From positions 7,962 through 71,961 of the forward strand of contig CAYVHB010000016.1 in the NCBI GenBank assembly GCA_964450865.1: DNA of 64,000 nucleotides. Direction: 5' to 3'. Both the position numbers and the translations under genes were made by a program. The notes under the pieces are model-generated. The model saw only the letters and a program-made list of their open reading frames with translations. It ran no database searches and was not told where the DNA came from. Numbering within the stretch: position 1 is the first letter of the stretch; each line of letters opens with the position of its first letter. Positions 16,339-25,488 of this stretch are shown piece after piece. The stretch is from CAYVHB01 sp964450865 (GTDB lineage Bacteria; Bacillota; Clostridia; Saccharofermentanales; UBA5734).

Positions 16339-18180
16339 TCAGGCCTGGCCCAGGCCTTGCGTGAGCAATTGTTCGGCCAGCTGGCGGGCCGCTTCGTCAC
16401 CAATCCCGCCCGACAGGAGCCGGGCCAGTTCGCGGATGCGTCCTTCCTGATCCAGCGACCGCAGCAGCGTGCGGGTCTTTTCGCCATCCGTCTGTTTTTC
16501 GATCAGCAGATGCTGGTCGGCGAGCGCGGCGATCTGGGCCATGTGCGTGATGCAAAGCACCTGGTGGCGACGGGCAATCTGCTTGAGCTTGGCGGCGACC
16601 CGGCCGGCGGTCCGGCCGCTGACGCCGGTGTCAATTTCGTCGAAAATCAGGACCGGTATAGCATCGACATCGGCCAGGATCGTCTTGATCGCCAGCAGAA
16701 CCCGCGAGGCTTCGCCGCCTGAAGCAATGCGGGCCAGCGGCTTGAGCGGTTCACCCGGATTGGGAGATATCATGAATTCAACCCGGTCCAGGCCAGAACG
16801 CGGATATGGCCCCGTTTCCAGTGGCGTTTTTTCCATTTTTACGGCGAAACGAACACCTTTCATGCCAAGGTCGGCCAGTTCAACCATGATCTGGCTTTGC
16901 AGGCGGCTGGCCGCCGCCTGGCGCAGGTCGGACAGCGTATCAGCCTGGGCACTGATCTGGCGGGCGATTTTTTCCTGTTGCTTCTGCAGCCGTTCAAAGC
17001 GGGCTTCGCCATCGGCCAGTTCCTCACGCCGGGCTGTCGCGCGGCTCAGATAAGCCTGAACCGATGCCAGATCTCCGCCGTATTTCTTTTTCAGGCGGTA
17101 AAACAGGTCAAGACGCTCATCGAGGCGGACGAGTTCGCCGGGATCACTGCCGTCATCTTCCAGGAAATCGAGCAGGCCGGCGGCAGCTGACTGCAACTGC
17201 TCCAGGCTGGATTCAATCAGCTGGCGCTGCCCGGCCAGTGTCTCGCTTTGCCGGGCCGCGAAATCAAGGCGGGCATGGAGGCGGGCCAGACGGGCGTTAA
17301 TCGCCGTATCACCACTGCCGGATAATTGCTCATAAGCGTCACTGAGAGCCTCGCGGATTTTTTCCCGGTTGGCCAGCAGGCGGCGCCGGGCAGTCAGCTG
17401 CTCTTCTTCACCGGGCCTGATTGCGGCACCGCTGATTTCCCGGATCTGATAGTCCAGCAAGTCCAGTTGCCGGGCCCGTTCGGCCGGATCCTGGCCGAGG
17501 CGATGCAGCTGTTGCTGCAGGTTGCTCCATTGGACAACAGCCTGCTGGTAAGCGGCCAGCGGCGCCTGCAGCCCGTCACCGGCGAACCGGTCAAGCAGCT
17601 GGATATGGGTAGCCGGACTGAAAATAGACTGCTGGTCGTTCTGGCCGTGAATATCAATCAGGTATTGAACCGTCTGGCGCAGGACAGCCAGGGGCACGAG
17701 GCGTCCGTTGATCCGGCAGTTGGACTTGCCGCTGGCCAGGATCTCGCGGGATACAATCAGGTCATCATCAGGCGCTGCGGCTGGCCCGGCCTGTGTTACC
17801 GGTGACACCAGGGCCGTGTCAGCAGCCTGTCCGGCCTCACGGGCTGTGACTTCCTGGCCAGGCCCGGTGGCCTGTCTGGCAGCAGCGGCCGGGCCGGCAA
17901 CGGCCTGAACATCCTCAGCCTCGGCCAGGCCGAGCTGGACTTGCCAGTCCAGCGGCAGGCTGGTTCGCGGCTGACTGAAAACAGCCTCGATGCGGGCTCG
18001 CGACTGGCCCTGGCGGATGACATCACGGCTGACCCGCTCACCGGTCAGGGCGCCGATGGCGTCAATCAGGATCGATTTACCGGCGCCTGTTTCGCCGCTA
18101 ATGATAAAAAGCCCGGCGCCAGGCTCCAGGACCGCCTGTTCAATCAAGGCAAAGTCATGTATTTCGACTTGTGTAAGCAT
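16339..18180 (-). CDS. recN: DNA repair protein RecN
   Basis: A 613-residue SMC-like ATPase that acts early in double-strand-break repair. Walker A is SGETGAGKS at about residues 28-36; the C-terminal half carries the ABC signature (ASGGEASR) and Walker B/D-loop VLIFDEIDTGVSGRTA, with the central coiled coil between. An Ala/Gly/Pro/Gln-rich insert of about 45 residues (91-137) interrupts the N-terminal lobe and is unusual for RecN. GAGGAAG lies 4 bases before the ATG. argR lies upstream, the usual Firmicute order argR-recN. Confidence 0.95.
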   Translation of the reverse strand: MLTQVEIHDFALIEQAVLEPGAGLFIISGETGAGKSILIDAIGALTGERVSRDVIRQGQSRARIEAVFSQPRTSLPLDWQVQLGLAEAEDVQAVAGPAAAARQATGPGQEVTAREAGQAADTALVSPVTQAGPAAAPDDDLIVSREILASGKSNCRINGRLVPLAVLRQTVQYLIDIHGQNDQQSIFSPATHIQLLDRFAGDGLQAPLAAYQQAVVQWSNLQQQLHRLGQDPAERARQLDLLDYQIREISGAAIRPGEEEQLTARRRLLANREKIREALSDAYEQLSGSGDTAINARLARLHARLDFAARQSETLAGQRQLIESSLEQLQSAAAGLLDFLEDDGSDPGELVRLDERLDLFYRLKKKYGGDLASVQAYLSRATARREELADGEARFERLQKQQEKIARQISAQADTLSDLRQAAASRLQSQIMVELADLGMKGVRFAVKMEKTPLETGPYPRSGLDRVEFMISPNPGEPLKPLARIASGGEASRVLLAIKTILADVDAIPVLIFDEIDTGVSGRTAGRVAAKLKQIARRHQVLCITHMAQIAALADQHLLIEKQTDGEKTRTLLRSLDQEGRIRELARLLSGGIGDEAARQLAEQLLTQGLGQA

Positions 18181-18248
18181 AACGCTTCCTCATCTGTTGA
18201 TAGTATCCAGAACAATTGATGGTAGCTTCAAGTTTTCATCGGATCCGG

Positions 18249-18280
18249 ATCGGCTGCTGGTTCTTCATCGGCTGCTGGTT
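18249..18280. repeat. 14-bp exact repeat at the argR stop
   Basis: Two identical 14-base copies, 18249-18262 and 18267-18280, with an 18-base period. The second copy runs into the argR stop codon (18279-18281). Confidence 0.75.
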
Positions 18281-18770
18281 ATTCCAGCCGCCGGGCCGCG
18301 GCCGCACCGCCACTGGTTACCAGCTGATTCAAAGCCTCGGCCAGGCTCAGGGCCTCCGGGATTGAGCGGGCGGCAACAAAAACCGTATCATCACCGGCGA
18401 TTGTGCCGACAACTTCACTCAGGCGCATGGAATCGAGGGCCGAAGCGCTGGCCTGGGCCATCCCTGGCATGGTCTTGATGATAACAAGGTTCATGGCCAC
18501 TTCCACATTCAGGACCGCTTCAGCGAAAATCTTCATCAGGCGTCCGGAGGCGACTTCGCCCGTTCGCTCCAGTGAAATATACTTCTGGATGCCGGTCGCA
18601 GTCGTTACCTTGATAATGCCCAGCTCCTTGATATCGCGCGATATGGTCGCCTGGGTTACATCAAGGCCGGCATTATTCAGCCCGGCCACAAGATCTTCCT
18701 GGGTGCCGATCTCAAGATCACGGATCATCTGCAAAATCCGCGCCTGACGTTCGCTTTTGGTTGGTTTCAT
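18279..18770 (-). CDS. argR: Arginine repressor ArgR
   Basis: A 163-residue regulator. The N-terminal winged helix-turn-helix has the family segment VTQATISRDIKELGI, and the C-terminal domain has the arginine-binding/hexamer motif VVGTIAGDDTVFVA. It controls arginine biosynthesis and catabolism genes in response to L-arginine; no arg genes are in this window. Its start overlaps the nadK stop by 4 bases (ATGA). A Gly/Ala-rich tail of about 10 residues ends the protein. Confidence 0.95.
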   Translation of the reverse strand: MKPTKSERQARILQMIRDLEIGTQEDLVAGLNNAGLDVTQATISRDIKELGIIKVTTATGIQKYISLERTGEVASGRLMKIFAEAVLNVEVAMNLVIIKTMPGMAQASASALDSMRLSEVVGTIAGDDTVFVAARSIPEALSLAEALNQLVTSGGAAAARRLE

Positions 18771-19627
18771 CGGCTCTTTCCCCTCAAGTGAATTTTCGCG
18801 GGCAGATCAGCATAGAAATGATCAGGGCCGAGGCGTATCAGCGGCAGATAGCGGTTGGCCTTGCTGATGACAACCTGGCTGCCACTGTTCAGATAGACCT
18901 CGCGGCGGCCATCAATGGCCAGCAAGGCCTGAAATGGGTAGTCAACAATTGAAATAACCACTTCACTGGTATCAGCGGCCAGGTAACTGCGATTGTGCAA
19001 GGTATGGGGACAGATCGGCGTGATCAGCAGCAATGACAGCTGCGGATGAACGATTGGCCCGCCCGCCGACAGAGAATAGGCTGTCGAACCGGTCGGTGTG
19101 GAGATGATCATGCCATCTCCGGGTATACGTTCAAGCAGGATACCGTCTATGGACAAGTCCAGGGTCAGGATCCGGGATTTGCCGCCGCGTGAAATCACGG
19201 AATCATTCATGGACAGGCCGTCTTCAATCAGCTGCCCGTCGGCGTCAAAAACCTTGACCGCCAGCATCATGCGCTTATCAATATAATACTGGCCGGCCAC
19301 CAGGCATTTGACTGCGGCTTCCAGATTTTCCGGCTTGATCTCGAGCAAAAAGCCGACACTGCCCAGATTCACGCCGATGATGGGTGTCGTCTGGCAGCCC
19401 GGCAGGTGAACCGCTGACAGGAAGGTGCCGTCGCCACCCAGACAGACCAGAAGATCACAGACGGCATAATCAGCCACCTCAATCCCCCGGACTTTGGCGA
19501 GCACCGTATCTTCACTGGCCTGGTCGATAACCGGTATGGCGCCATGACGGACAATCATCGCGGCCAGTCTGACTGCGACCGCATAGTTGGGATCTTTGTC
19601 TGGATTACTGAAGATACCGATGCGCAT
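18767..19627 (-). CDS. nadK: NAD kinase
   Basis: A 286-residue ATP-NAD kinase that makes NADP. The catalytic GGDGTFL motif is at about residues 64-70, with NLGSVGFL and TPTGSTAYSLSAGGP further on. GGGGAGG lies 5 bases before the ATG. It sits in the Firmicute order dxs-nadK-argR-recN, and nadK is translationally coupled to argR. Confidence 0.96.
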   Translation of the reverse strand: MRIGIFSNPDKDPNYAVAVRLAAMIVRHGAIPVIDQASEDTVLAKVRGIEVADYAVCDLLVCLGGDGTFLSAVHLPGCQTTPIIGVNLGSVGFLLEIKPENLEAAVKCLVAGQYYIDKRMMLAVKVFDADGQLIEDGLSMNDSVISRGGKSRILTLDLSIDGILLERIPGDGMIISTPTGSTAYSLSAGGPIVHPQLSLLLITPICPHTLHNRSYLAADTSEVVISIVDYPFQALLAIDGRREVYLNSGSQVVISKANRYLPLIRLGPDHFYADLPAKIHLRGKSR

Positions 19628-19768
19628 AATGGCCTCCCCGCCTGGTTAGCCCCTGCGCGGCAAGGGCTTTGCAAAAGAATCGATGGTCAGCATATCGGAT
19701 GGCCAGGCCAGGCAGCCGGATTAGCCCCTTGCGCGGCCAGGCGTATATGAACGCTCCGTTCAATCAGC

Positions 19769-21712
19769 TCAGGCTTGATTCTGGCTGGTCGTCCGCTTAT
19801 CCGGCAACAGCTGGCGAACAGCTGCGGCAATCGATGCAGCGTCCAGTTTCTCGGCGGTCAGCAGCTGGCTGCGACTGCCATGCTGCAAGGGGTGATCCTG
19901 AATTGACAACAGGGTAAAGGCCGTGGCCGGGCTGTCAGTCAGGACAGCTGGCAAAATGGCCTGGCCCAGGCTGCCATAAACGACACCTTCTTCTGCTACC
20001 ACCAGCCGGCCGGTCTTGCGGACCGAGTCCAGCAAGGTCTCATAGTCGAATGGCTTGGCACAAACGATGGCCAGCACGTCGCAGTCGACCTGTTCACTGG
20101 CCAGCTGGTCCGCTGCAGCCAGGGCCGCCTCGATTTCATGACCCAGGGCCGCAATCGTACAGGCCGGGCCTGTGCGCAGGACCTGCAGTTGCTGCCAGGC
20201 CGGGAGCAGGTGACTGACCATGGATTGCGGCCGGACCGCGGACTGCACCGGCACCGGAACCAGTGATTCGGCGATCACCCGGCCCCGGGGGTAGCGGATA
20301 GCCACCGGCCCGGCAACCTGCAGAGCCTGGTCCAGACAAAGTCGCAGCCAGGGTGCAGTCGGCGGGCAATAGACCTCGATACCCGGCAGAGTCAGCAAGA
20401 GGCTCAGGTCATAAATGCCCTGATGGGTCTCCCCGTCCTCACCGACAATGCCGGCCCGGTCGATGGCGACGACAACGGGCAAATGCTGGAGGCAGACATC
20501 GTGCAGCAGCTGGTCATAGGCCCGCTGCAGAAAGGTCGAATAGAGGGCAACAACCGGCCGCATGCCGCCAGCCGCCAGGCCAGCCGCCAGGGTCAGGGCA
20601 TGCTGCTCGGCAATGCCAACATCAAAAAAGCGGGCCGGCAGCATTTCGGCAAACTGGCTCAAACCTGTACCGGTGGTCATGGCTGCCGAGATCGCACAGA
20701 TCCGCGGCTGATGGCTGGCCAATTCAGCCAGGTGCTGGCCAAAAACATCTGAATAAGTGGCACAGCCCGTGGCGCCAACCGGACAGACCCCGTTTTCCAC
20801 CACAAAGGGGGCAACACCATGATAGATGTCCGGAGCCCGTTCGGCAAAGGAATAACCCTTGCCCTTCTGCGTGATGACATGCAGCAGCACCGGTCCGGTC
20901 ACCTTCTGGGCAACACGCAGGTGTTTGCGCAGGCTGGCCAGGTCATGGCCATCAATGGGGCCGTAGTAACGAAAGCCAAACTGCTCAAAGACTACGCCGC
21001 TGCGTCTCAGCCACATCCGGTCCAGGCGCTTGAGCTGGTGGAGCAGGTGGCTCAGGGGCTTGCCAAGCAGCGGCAGCCGGTTCAGGAAAACTTCAACCGA
21101 GGACTTGATATGCAGATAGCGTGGTGAAATGCGCAGATTTTCCAGGTGATTGGCCAGTCCGCCAACATTTTTACTGATTGACATCTGATTGTCATTGAGA
21201 ATGACGATCAGGCTGGCCGCCGACATGCCGGCATCATTGAGGGCCTCAAAGGCCATGCCACCTGTCAGGGCCCCGTCACCGATTACGGCCAGCACCTTGC
21301 CGGCCAGGTTCAGGTTGTCCATGGCCCGGCTCATCCCCAGGGCTGCTGAAATGGACGTGCTGCTGTGACCAGTATCGAAAAAATCGTATGGGCTTTCTGA
21401 GCGTTTGGGGAAGCCGGCCAGGCCGCCAAGCTTGCGCAGGGATTTGAACTGGTCACGCCGGCCGGTCAGGATCTTCCAGGCATAGGTCTGATGACCGACA
21501 TCAAAAACTATTTTGTCGCGCCGGAAATCAAATTCTGCCAGCAAAGCCAGCGTCAGTTCAACAGCACCCAGATTGGACGCCAGGTGGCCACCATTAGAAG
21601 CCACTGTATCAATGATCAGCTGGCGCACCTCACTGGCCAGCTGTCTGAGCTGGTCATCGGTCAGGCCGCGGATCTGTTCAGGTTCGGTTACCAGGTCGAG
21701 GAGACTATCCAT
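19769..21712 (-). CDS. dxs: 1-deoxy-D-xylulose-5-phosphate synthase
   Basis: A 647-residue thiamine-diphosphate enzyme making DXP from pyruvate and glyceraldehyde 3-phosphate, the first step of the MEP isoprenoid pathway. The TPP motif begins GDGALTGGMAFEALN; transketolase-like pyrimidine-binding and C-terminal domains follow. ispA lies immediately upstream, so precursor and prenyl-chain synthesis are coexpressed. The start at 21712 is 12 bases from a GGAGG held inside a small hairpin (see 21720-21737). The 141 bases after the stop contain an internal short repeat and no gene. Confidence 0.96.
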   Translation of the reverse strand: MDSLLDLVTEPEQIRGLTDDQLRQLASEVRQLIIDTVASNGGHLASNLGAVELTLALLAEFDFRRDKIVFDVGHQTYAWKILTGRRDQFKSLRKLGGLAGFPKRSESPYDFFDTGHSSTSISAALGMSRAMDNLNLAGKVLAVIGDGALTGGMAFEALNDAGMSAASLIVILNDNQMSISKNVGGLANHLENLRISPRYLHIKSSVEVFLNRLPLLGKPLSHLLHQLKRLDRMWLRRSGVVFEQFGFRYYGPIDGHDLASLRKHLRVAQKVTGPVLLHVITQKGKGYSFAERAPDIYHGVAPFVVENGVCPVGATGCATYSDVFGQHLAELASHQPRICAISAAMTTGTGLSQFAEMLPARFFDVGIAEQHALTLAAGLAAGGMRPVVALYSTFLQRAYDQLLHDVCLQHLPVVVAIDRAGIVGEDGETHQGIYDLSLLLTLPGIEVYCPPTAPWLRLCLDQALQVAGPVAIRYPRGRVIAESLVPVPVQSAVRPQSMVSHLLPAWQQLQVLRTGPACTIAALGHEIEAALAAADQLASEQVDCDVLAIVCAKPFDYETLLDSVRKTGRLVVAEEGVVYGSLGQAILPAVLTDSPATAFTLLSIQDHPLQHGSRSQLLTAEKLDAASIAAAVRQLLPDKRTTSQNQA

Positions 21713-21719
21713 TCAGGTT

Positions 21720-21737
21720 ATGAACCTCCAGGTTCAT
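21720..21737 (-). promoter_or_regulatory. Hairpin over the dxs ribosome-binding site
   Basis: A perfect 7-bp inverted repeat (ATGAACC/GGTTCAT) with a 4-base loop lies 8-25 bases upstream of the dxs ATG. The only good Shine-Dalgarno, GGAGG, spans the loop and one stem arm, so folding would partly mask it. Regulation by this hairpin is inference. Confidence 0.5.
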
Positions 21738-21748
21738 GTATCATTATC

Positions 21749-21836
21749 TTCCCGGATCCAGGCCGGCGACGGGGGTTTGTTTCCCGGTTCCAGGGCGGTG
21801 AGGGGATCATCCTCCCGGTTCCAGACCGTTGACGGG
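21749..21836. repeat. Three 25-bp repeats between ispA and dxs
   Basis: Copies at 21749-21773, 21781-21805 and 21812-21836 recur every 31-32 bases and share a CCCGGWTCCAG core. They fill most of the 155-base gap after the ispA stop. No open frame uses them. Confidence 0.75.
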
Positions 21837-21867
21837 TTTTTGCGGTCCGGGCAGTTCAGATCGGCTT

Positions 21868-22773
21868 TCAGTGCTGGCGGGTTAGCAGGAAACCGGTCAG
21901 GCCCTGCAAAAAGTCAACCTTCAGGCCCTGTTCGCCCAGTCTGGCCAGGGCCTGGCCAGCTTCGTCCATCGCCACGGCAAGCAGCTGGCGGGCCTGCGCC
22001 AGGCCAAAGTGTGTGACATAGGTTGACTTGGCATCGCGCACGTCCTTGCCGGTCGTCTTGCCCAGCAGCTGCTGGTCAGCGGTCACATCAAGAATATCAT
22101 CCTGGATCTGGAATGCCAGCCCGATATGCGTGGCATAATCACGCAAGTCATCGGTCTGGGGCTGCGGATTGCCAGCCAGGGCGGCAGCTGCCAGAACCGG
22201 CGCCAGCAAAAGCTGGCCGGTTTTCAGCGCGTGCAAATGACGCAAGGCCTCGGCGGTGAGGATCTGGCTCTCAGCCGCCAGATCCAGGGCCTGGCCGCCG
22301 ATCATGCCCTGGCTGCCGGCCGCCCGGGCAATGATCTGCCCCGCTTGTGCTGCCGCTGGCATCCGGCTGGCCGGAAAGCCGGCTATGGCCTCCAGGATGA
22401 CTTCATAGGCGCGATTCAGCAGGGCATCACCAGCCAGGACGGCCATTCCTTCACCATAAACCTTATGACAGGTCGGCCGGCCCCGGCGCAGGTCATCATC
22501 GTCCATACATGGCAGGTCATCATGGACCAGCGAGTAGGTATGGATCATTTCCAGGGCTGCCGCATAGGGCAGCGCCAGGTCGCGCGCCACGTCCAGCAGG
22601 CCAGCGGCAGCCAGCAGCAGGACCGGCCGGATTCTTTTGCCGCCAGCCAGCAGGCTGTAACGGGCCGCCGCCGTCACCTGGCCATATGCGGACTCAAGCT
22701 GAGCGGGAAAATACACCGGCAGGGCCTGTTCAATATCGGCCAGATACGCTGCATATTGTTCGTTAAAGTTCAT
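21868..22773 (-). CDS. ispA: Polyprenyl (farnesyl-type) diphosphate synthase
   Basis: A 301-residue trans-prenyltransferase. The first Asp-rich motif is in DDLPCMDDDDLRRGRPT and the second is QIQDDILD. The two residues spacing the first motif's aspartates are typical of short-chain (farnesyl/geranyl) synthases. GAGAGGGAG lies just before the ATG. Genes xseA-xseB-ispA-dxs run together, the classic Firmicute order. Confidence 0.93.
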   Translation of the reverse strand: MNFNEQYAAYLADIEQALPVYFPAQLESAYGQVTAAARYSLLAGGKRIRPVLLLAAAGLLDVARDLALPYAAALEMIHTYSLVHDDLPCMDDDDLRRGRPTCHKVYGEGMAVLAGDALLNRAYEVILEAIAGFPASRMPAAAQAGQIIARAAGSQGMIGGQALDLAAESQILTAEALRHLHALKTGQLLLAPVLAAAALAGNPQPQTDDLRDYATHIGLAFQIQDDILDVTADQQLLGKTTGKDVRDAKSTYVTHFGLAQARQLLAVAMDEAGQALARLGEQGLKVDFLQGLTGFLLTRQH

Positions 22774-22865
22774 ATCTCCCTCTCAGATTATTCGTAAGCG
22801 GCAAGAGTGGCACCCTCTGACGGATTCCGGTTGCGGCTTGCCATCAGCTGACACGGATTCGTCCG

Positions 22866-23150
22866 TCAGCTGTCGGCCGGACCGCCAAACGGCTTCTCTT
22901 CCAGGCTGCCATCAGGGCGAACCAGCAGCTGGGTGATCTGATGCTCAACAGCCGCAAGCTGGCTTTCACATGAACGCGCCAGCTCGATCCCCTGCTGGTA
23001 AAGCTTCATCGACTCATCAAGGCTGATTTCACCGGATTCCAGGCGCTGGACAATCCGCTCCAGCAGGGCCATCGCCTGTTCATAAGACAGTGTCGACAGA
23101 TCTGCTGCCATACCGCTTTGTGGAGATAATATTGAATCTGTTTCTGCCAT
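22866..23150 (-). CDS. xseB: Exodeoxyribonuclease VII small subunit
   Basis: A 94-residue subunit. The conserved core is LSYEQAMALLERIVQRLESGEISLDE (shortened: SYEQAMALLERIV), with a following Y--G--L---C segment. I start at 23150 because AGGAGG lies 7 bases upstream; the frame runs on to 23246 without similarity. XseB assembles with XseA, encoded immediately upstream, to degrade single-stranded DNA. Confidence 0.93.
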   Translation of the reverse strand: MAETDSILSPQSGMAADLSTLSYEQAMALLERIVQRLESGEISLDESMKLYQQGIELARSCESQLAAVEHQITQLLVRPDGSLEEKPFGGPADS

Positions 23151-23188
23151 ACCGGCACCTCCTGCCTGAAAAAACACGAAACGAGGCC

Positions 23189-23281
23189 AATCCGGACCGG
23201 TCTTGTCCGATAACCCTGAACAGGTTGGGTATCCTGTGCGGGTCATTTGCAGCTAGCCCGGACCGTTATTGTCCTGTAACC
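23189..23281. repeat. 27-bp duplication spanning the xseA stop
   Basis: Copies at 23189-23215 and 23255-23281 match at about 21 of 27 positions, 66 bases apart. The right copy contains the last codons and stop of xseA (23266-23268). The left copy lies in the xseA-xseB gap. Confidence 0.75.
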
Positions 23282-24468
23282 AGATTGACCGTACAGTCCA
23301 GCTGGCCGTCACGCAGCCAGACGAGAATACGTTCATTGCATCGGACCTGGCTGCTGGATACGATCGTCTGGCCTGATGGACCCTGAACCACGGCATAGCC
23401 GCGGGTCAGAACCTTGAGCGGGCTCAAGGCGTCAAGCTTGCCGGCTAAAATCGCCAGGTCCCGTTCCGCCCGGTGCAGACGCCGGTTCGCGGCCTGCTGC
23501 AGACGGTCAGTTGCCAGGTCAAGATCCTGCCGGCAGCGGTCGAGGCGTTCCAGCGGCCGGACCAGGCAGGGCCGTTCCCGCAGCCGGGCCAGGCGCTGTC
23601 TCTGCACCTGGGCCCGCTTCAGCAGGGCCTGCTGCAGACGATGCCGCTGGCGGGTAATCTTATCCTGTTCAGCATGGCGTTCGGGCATGGCCAGCTCGGC
23701 GGCAGCCGACGGGGTAGCGGCCCGTACATCGGCAACAAAATCACAGATCGTATAGTCGGTCTCGTGACCAACCGCGGAAATAACCGGGATTCGCGACTGA
23801 TAAACTGCCCGGGCGACAATTTCCTCGTTGAAGGCCCACAGGTCCTCCAGCGAACCGCCACCGCGGCCGACAATCAGCACATCGACCGTATTCAGGCGGT
23901 TAAACTGCTCAATGGCCGCGGCTATGCTGGCCGCCGCTCCCTCGCCCTGGACCTGGACCGGAATCAGCTGCAGCCGGAAATTGGGAAACCGGCGACCGAG
24001 CACGGTAATGATGTCGCGGATCACCGCACCCGACGGCGAGGTCACAACACCGATGGCCCGGGGCAGGACTGGCAGCTTCTTCTTATGGGCCGGATCAAAG
24101 AGCCCTTCGCCCTGCAAGTTCTTTTTCAGCTGTTCGAAAGCCAGGTACAGGTCACCGACGCCGTCAGCCTGCATGGCCTGGACACTCAGCTGAAAGCGGC
24201 CATCTTTTTCATAAAGGGTCGCTTTAGCCGTGACAATGACCCTCACGCCATCGGCGGGCCGAAAGCGCAGGGACTGAGCGGCCGAGCGGAACATGACGCA
24301 GGGTACGGCAGCCGTCTGATCTTTAAGCGTGAAATAACAATGCCCCGACGCATAGAGCTTAAAACCGGAAATTTCGCCCTTGACCAGCACGCCGGACAGA
24401 TTCTCATTGCTTTCAAGCAGCGCCGCAACATAGCGATTGAGCTGGGAAACACTAATGGGCCGGGTCAT
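23266..24468 (-). CDS. xseA: Exodeoxyribonuclease VII large subunit
   Basis: A 400-residue catalytic subunit. The N-terminal OB fold (SVSQLNRYV, then GEISGFK) is followed by the nuclease core with GVVTSPSGAVIRDI, DVLIVGRGGGSLEDLW and SAVGHETD. The last 100 residues are helical for XseB binding. Its start overlaps the nusB stop by 17 bases, and xseB follows. Confidence 0.96.
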   Translation of the reverse strand: MTRPISVSQLNRYVAALLESNENLSGVLVKGEISGFKLYASGHCYFTLKDQTAAVPCVMFRSAAQSLRFRPADGVRVIVTAKATLYEKDGRFQLSVQAMQADGVGDLYLAFEQLKKNLQGEGLFDPAHKKKLPVLPRAIGVVTSPSGAVIRDIITVLGRRFPNFRLQLIPVQVQGEGAAASIAAAIEQFNRLNTVDVLIVGRGGGSLEDLWAFNEEIVARAVYQSRIPVISAVGHETDYTICDFVADVRAATPSAAAELAMPERHAEQDKITRQRHRLQQALLKRAQVQRQRLARLRERPCLVRPLERLDRCRQDLDLATDRLQQAANRRLHRAERDLAILAGKLDALSPLKVLTRGYAVVQGPSGQTIVSSSQVRCNERILVWLRDGQLDCTVNLVTGQ

Positions 24469-25105
24469 CGGTCCTGGCCTGGCGGCGCTCTGGCGCCTGG
24501 TCTGCCGGCAGCAACTGGCCGGACAGCTGTGCTATTTCATTTGGTTCAGGCAGCCCTTGCGAATCTGCCTCATCCTCCGGCTTTGCCTGGCTGTCCGGAC
24601 GGGACTGGCCCGCGTGCCTGGCCTTGCCGGCTTTCTGCGGTTTTTCATACGTACCGGATCCAGCTGTCAATGGCGATGAACCGGCTGAACGGTCATTGTT
24701 TTCCTGTTCCTGCGAACGACTCAGATTGCCAAGCACGGCATTGATATAGGAGCGCGATTCCTCGCTGCTATATTTCTTGCTGAGCAGGACGGCCTCGGAA
24801 ATCGCCACACTGGCCGGGATATCCGGCTGATAATACATCTCATAGGTCGCCAGGCGCAAAATGGTCAGGTCAATCCTGGGCAAACGGTCCTTGGTCCAGC
24901 GTTTCAGCAACGGGCTGAAGCGGGCGTCCAGCTCAGCCAGATGCTCACGTACGCCCTTCACCAGCTGCAGCATGTACCCAGCCTCGGCATCCGTGACCTC
25001 AAACTCGCGGATGAACACTTGCAGCTGGCTTTCCTCATCACCTTTTTGCAATTCCAACTGATATAAAAACATGAAAGCCTTCTCACGGGCTTTGCTGCGA
25101 ATCAT
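24452..25105 (-). CDS. nusB: Transcription antitermination factor NusB with a long C-terminal tail
   Basis: A 217-residue protein. Residues 1-135 are the all-helical NusB fold (RSKAREKAFMFLYQLE at the start, RIDLTILRLATYEM and VAISEAVLLSKKY later), which joins NusE in rRNA antitermination. Residues 140-217 are a low-complexity tail rich in Gln, Pro, Ala, Ser, Asp and Glu, absent from ordinary NusB. The ATG at 25105 has GAGGAGG 5 bases upstream; the frame extends to 25195 without similarity. The tail overlaps the start of xseA. Confidence 0.92.
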   Translation of the reverse strand: MIRSKAREKAFMFLYQLELQKGDEESQLQVFIREFEVTDAEAGYMLQLVKGVREHLAELDARFSPLLKRWTKDRLPRIDLTILRLATYEMYYQPDIPASVAISEAVLLSKKYSSEESRSYINAVLGNLSRSQEQENNDRSAGSSPLTAGSGTYEKPQKAGKARHAGQSRPDSQAKPEDEADSQGLPEPNEIAQLSGQLLPADQAPERRQARTDDPAH

Positions 25106-25246
25106 GCAAGCCTCCTCACACCGGCTGGCCTGTCGACTGGCCGGCATTGGCAAAATTGCGCTGCTGTAACGCGGTGATTCAGACCCGGGCCGCAACGCCA
25201 GCCCGACCGGACAGGACCGATATCAGATCAGAAAAGGCGAAAATAC

Positions 25247-25483
25247 CTAGCGGAACAGGCCGGGCGGCAGAATCTTGTCAAGCAGATTGCGGATATCTTC
25301 CCGGCTGCTGAAATAGCGCGTGCCCAGGAAGTAACCCAGGCCGGTCATGGCCAGGATAAACAGGGTCTTGCCCAGGCCAAAGATAACCAGCAACAAGGCC
25401 AGGACAAGGCCGCTGACGGCCCCGACGGTGCCGGGATTCTTGCCCTTCAGGACATCTTGCAGACTCTGCCAGAAATTTTTCAT
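25247..25483 (-). CDS. DUF2273 small membrane protein
   Basis: A 78-residue protein with two hydrophobic segments separated by a short turn, and a basic C-terminus. It matches the DUF2273 family found with Asp23/AmaP genes in Firmicutes, and here it directly follows amaP. It probably belongs to the Asp23 envelope complex; its molecular role is unknown. Confidence 0.85.
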   Translation of the reverse strand: MKNFWQSLQDVLKGKNPGTVGAVSGLVLALLLVIFGLGKTLFILAMTGLGYFLGTRYFSSREDIRNLLDKILPPGLFR

Positions 25484-25488
25484 ACGCT

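Noticed and set aside
16327..16350. Terminator between the pseudouridine synthase and recN
   Set aside because: An 8-bp GGCCAGGC/GCCTGGCC stem exists but has no T tract and overlaps recN coding sequence; GGCCTGG words are very common here.
23473..24744. 423-codon frame opposite xseA and nusB
   Set aside because: Both opposite genes have clear conserved motifs and ribosome sites; this frame has none.
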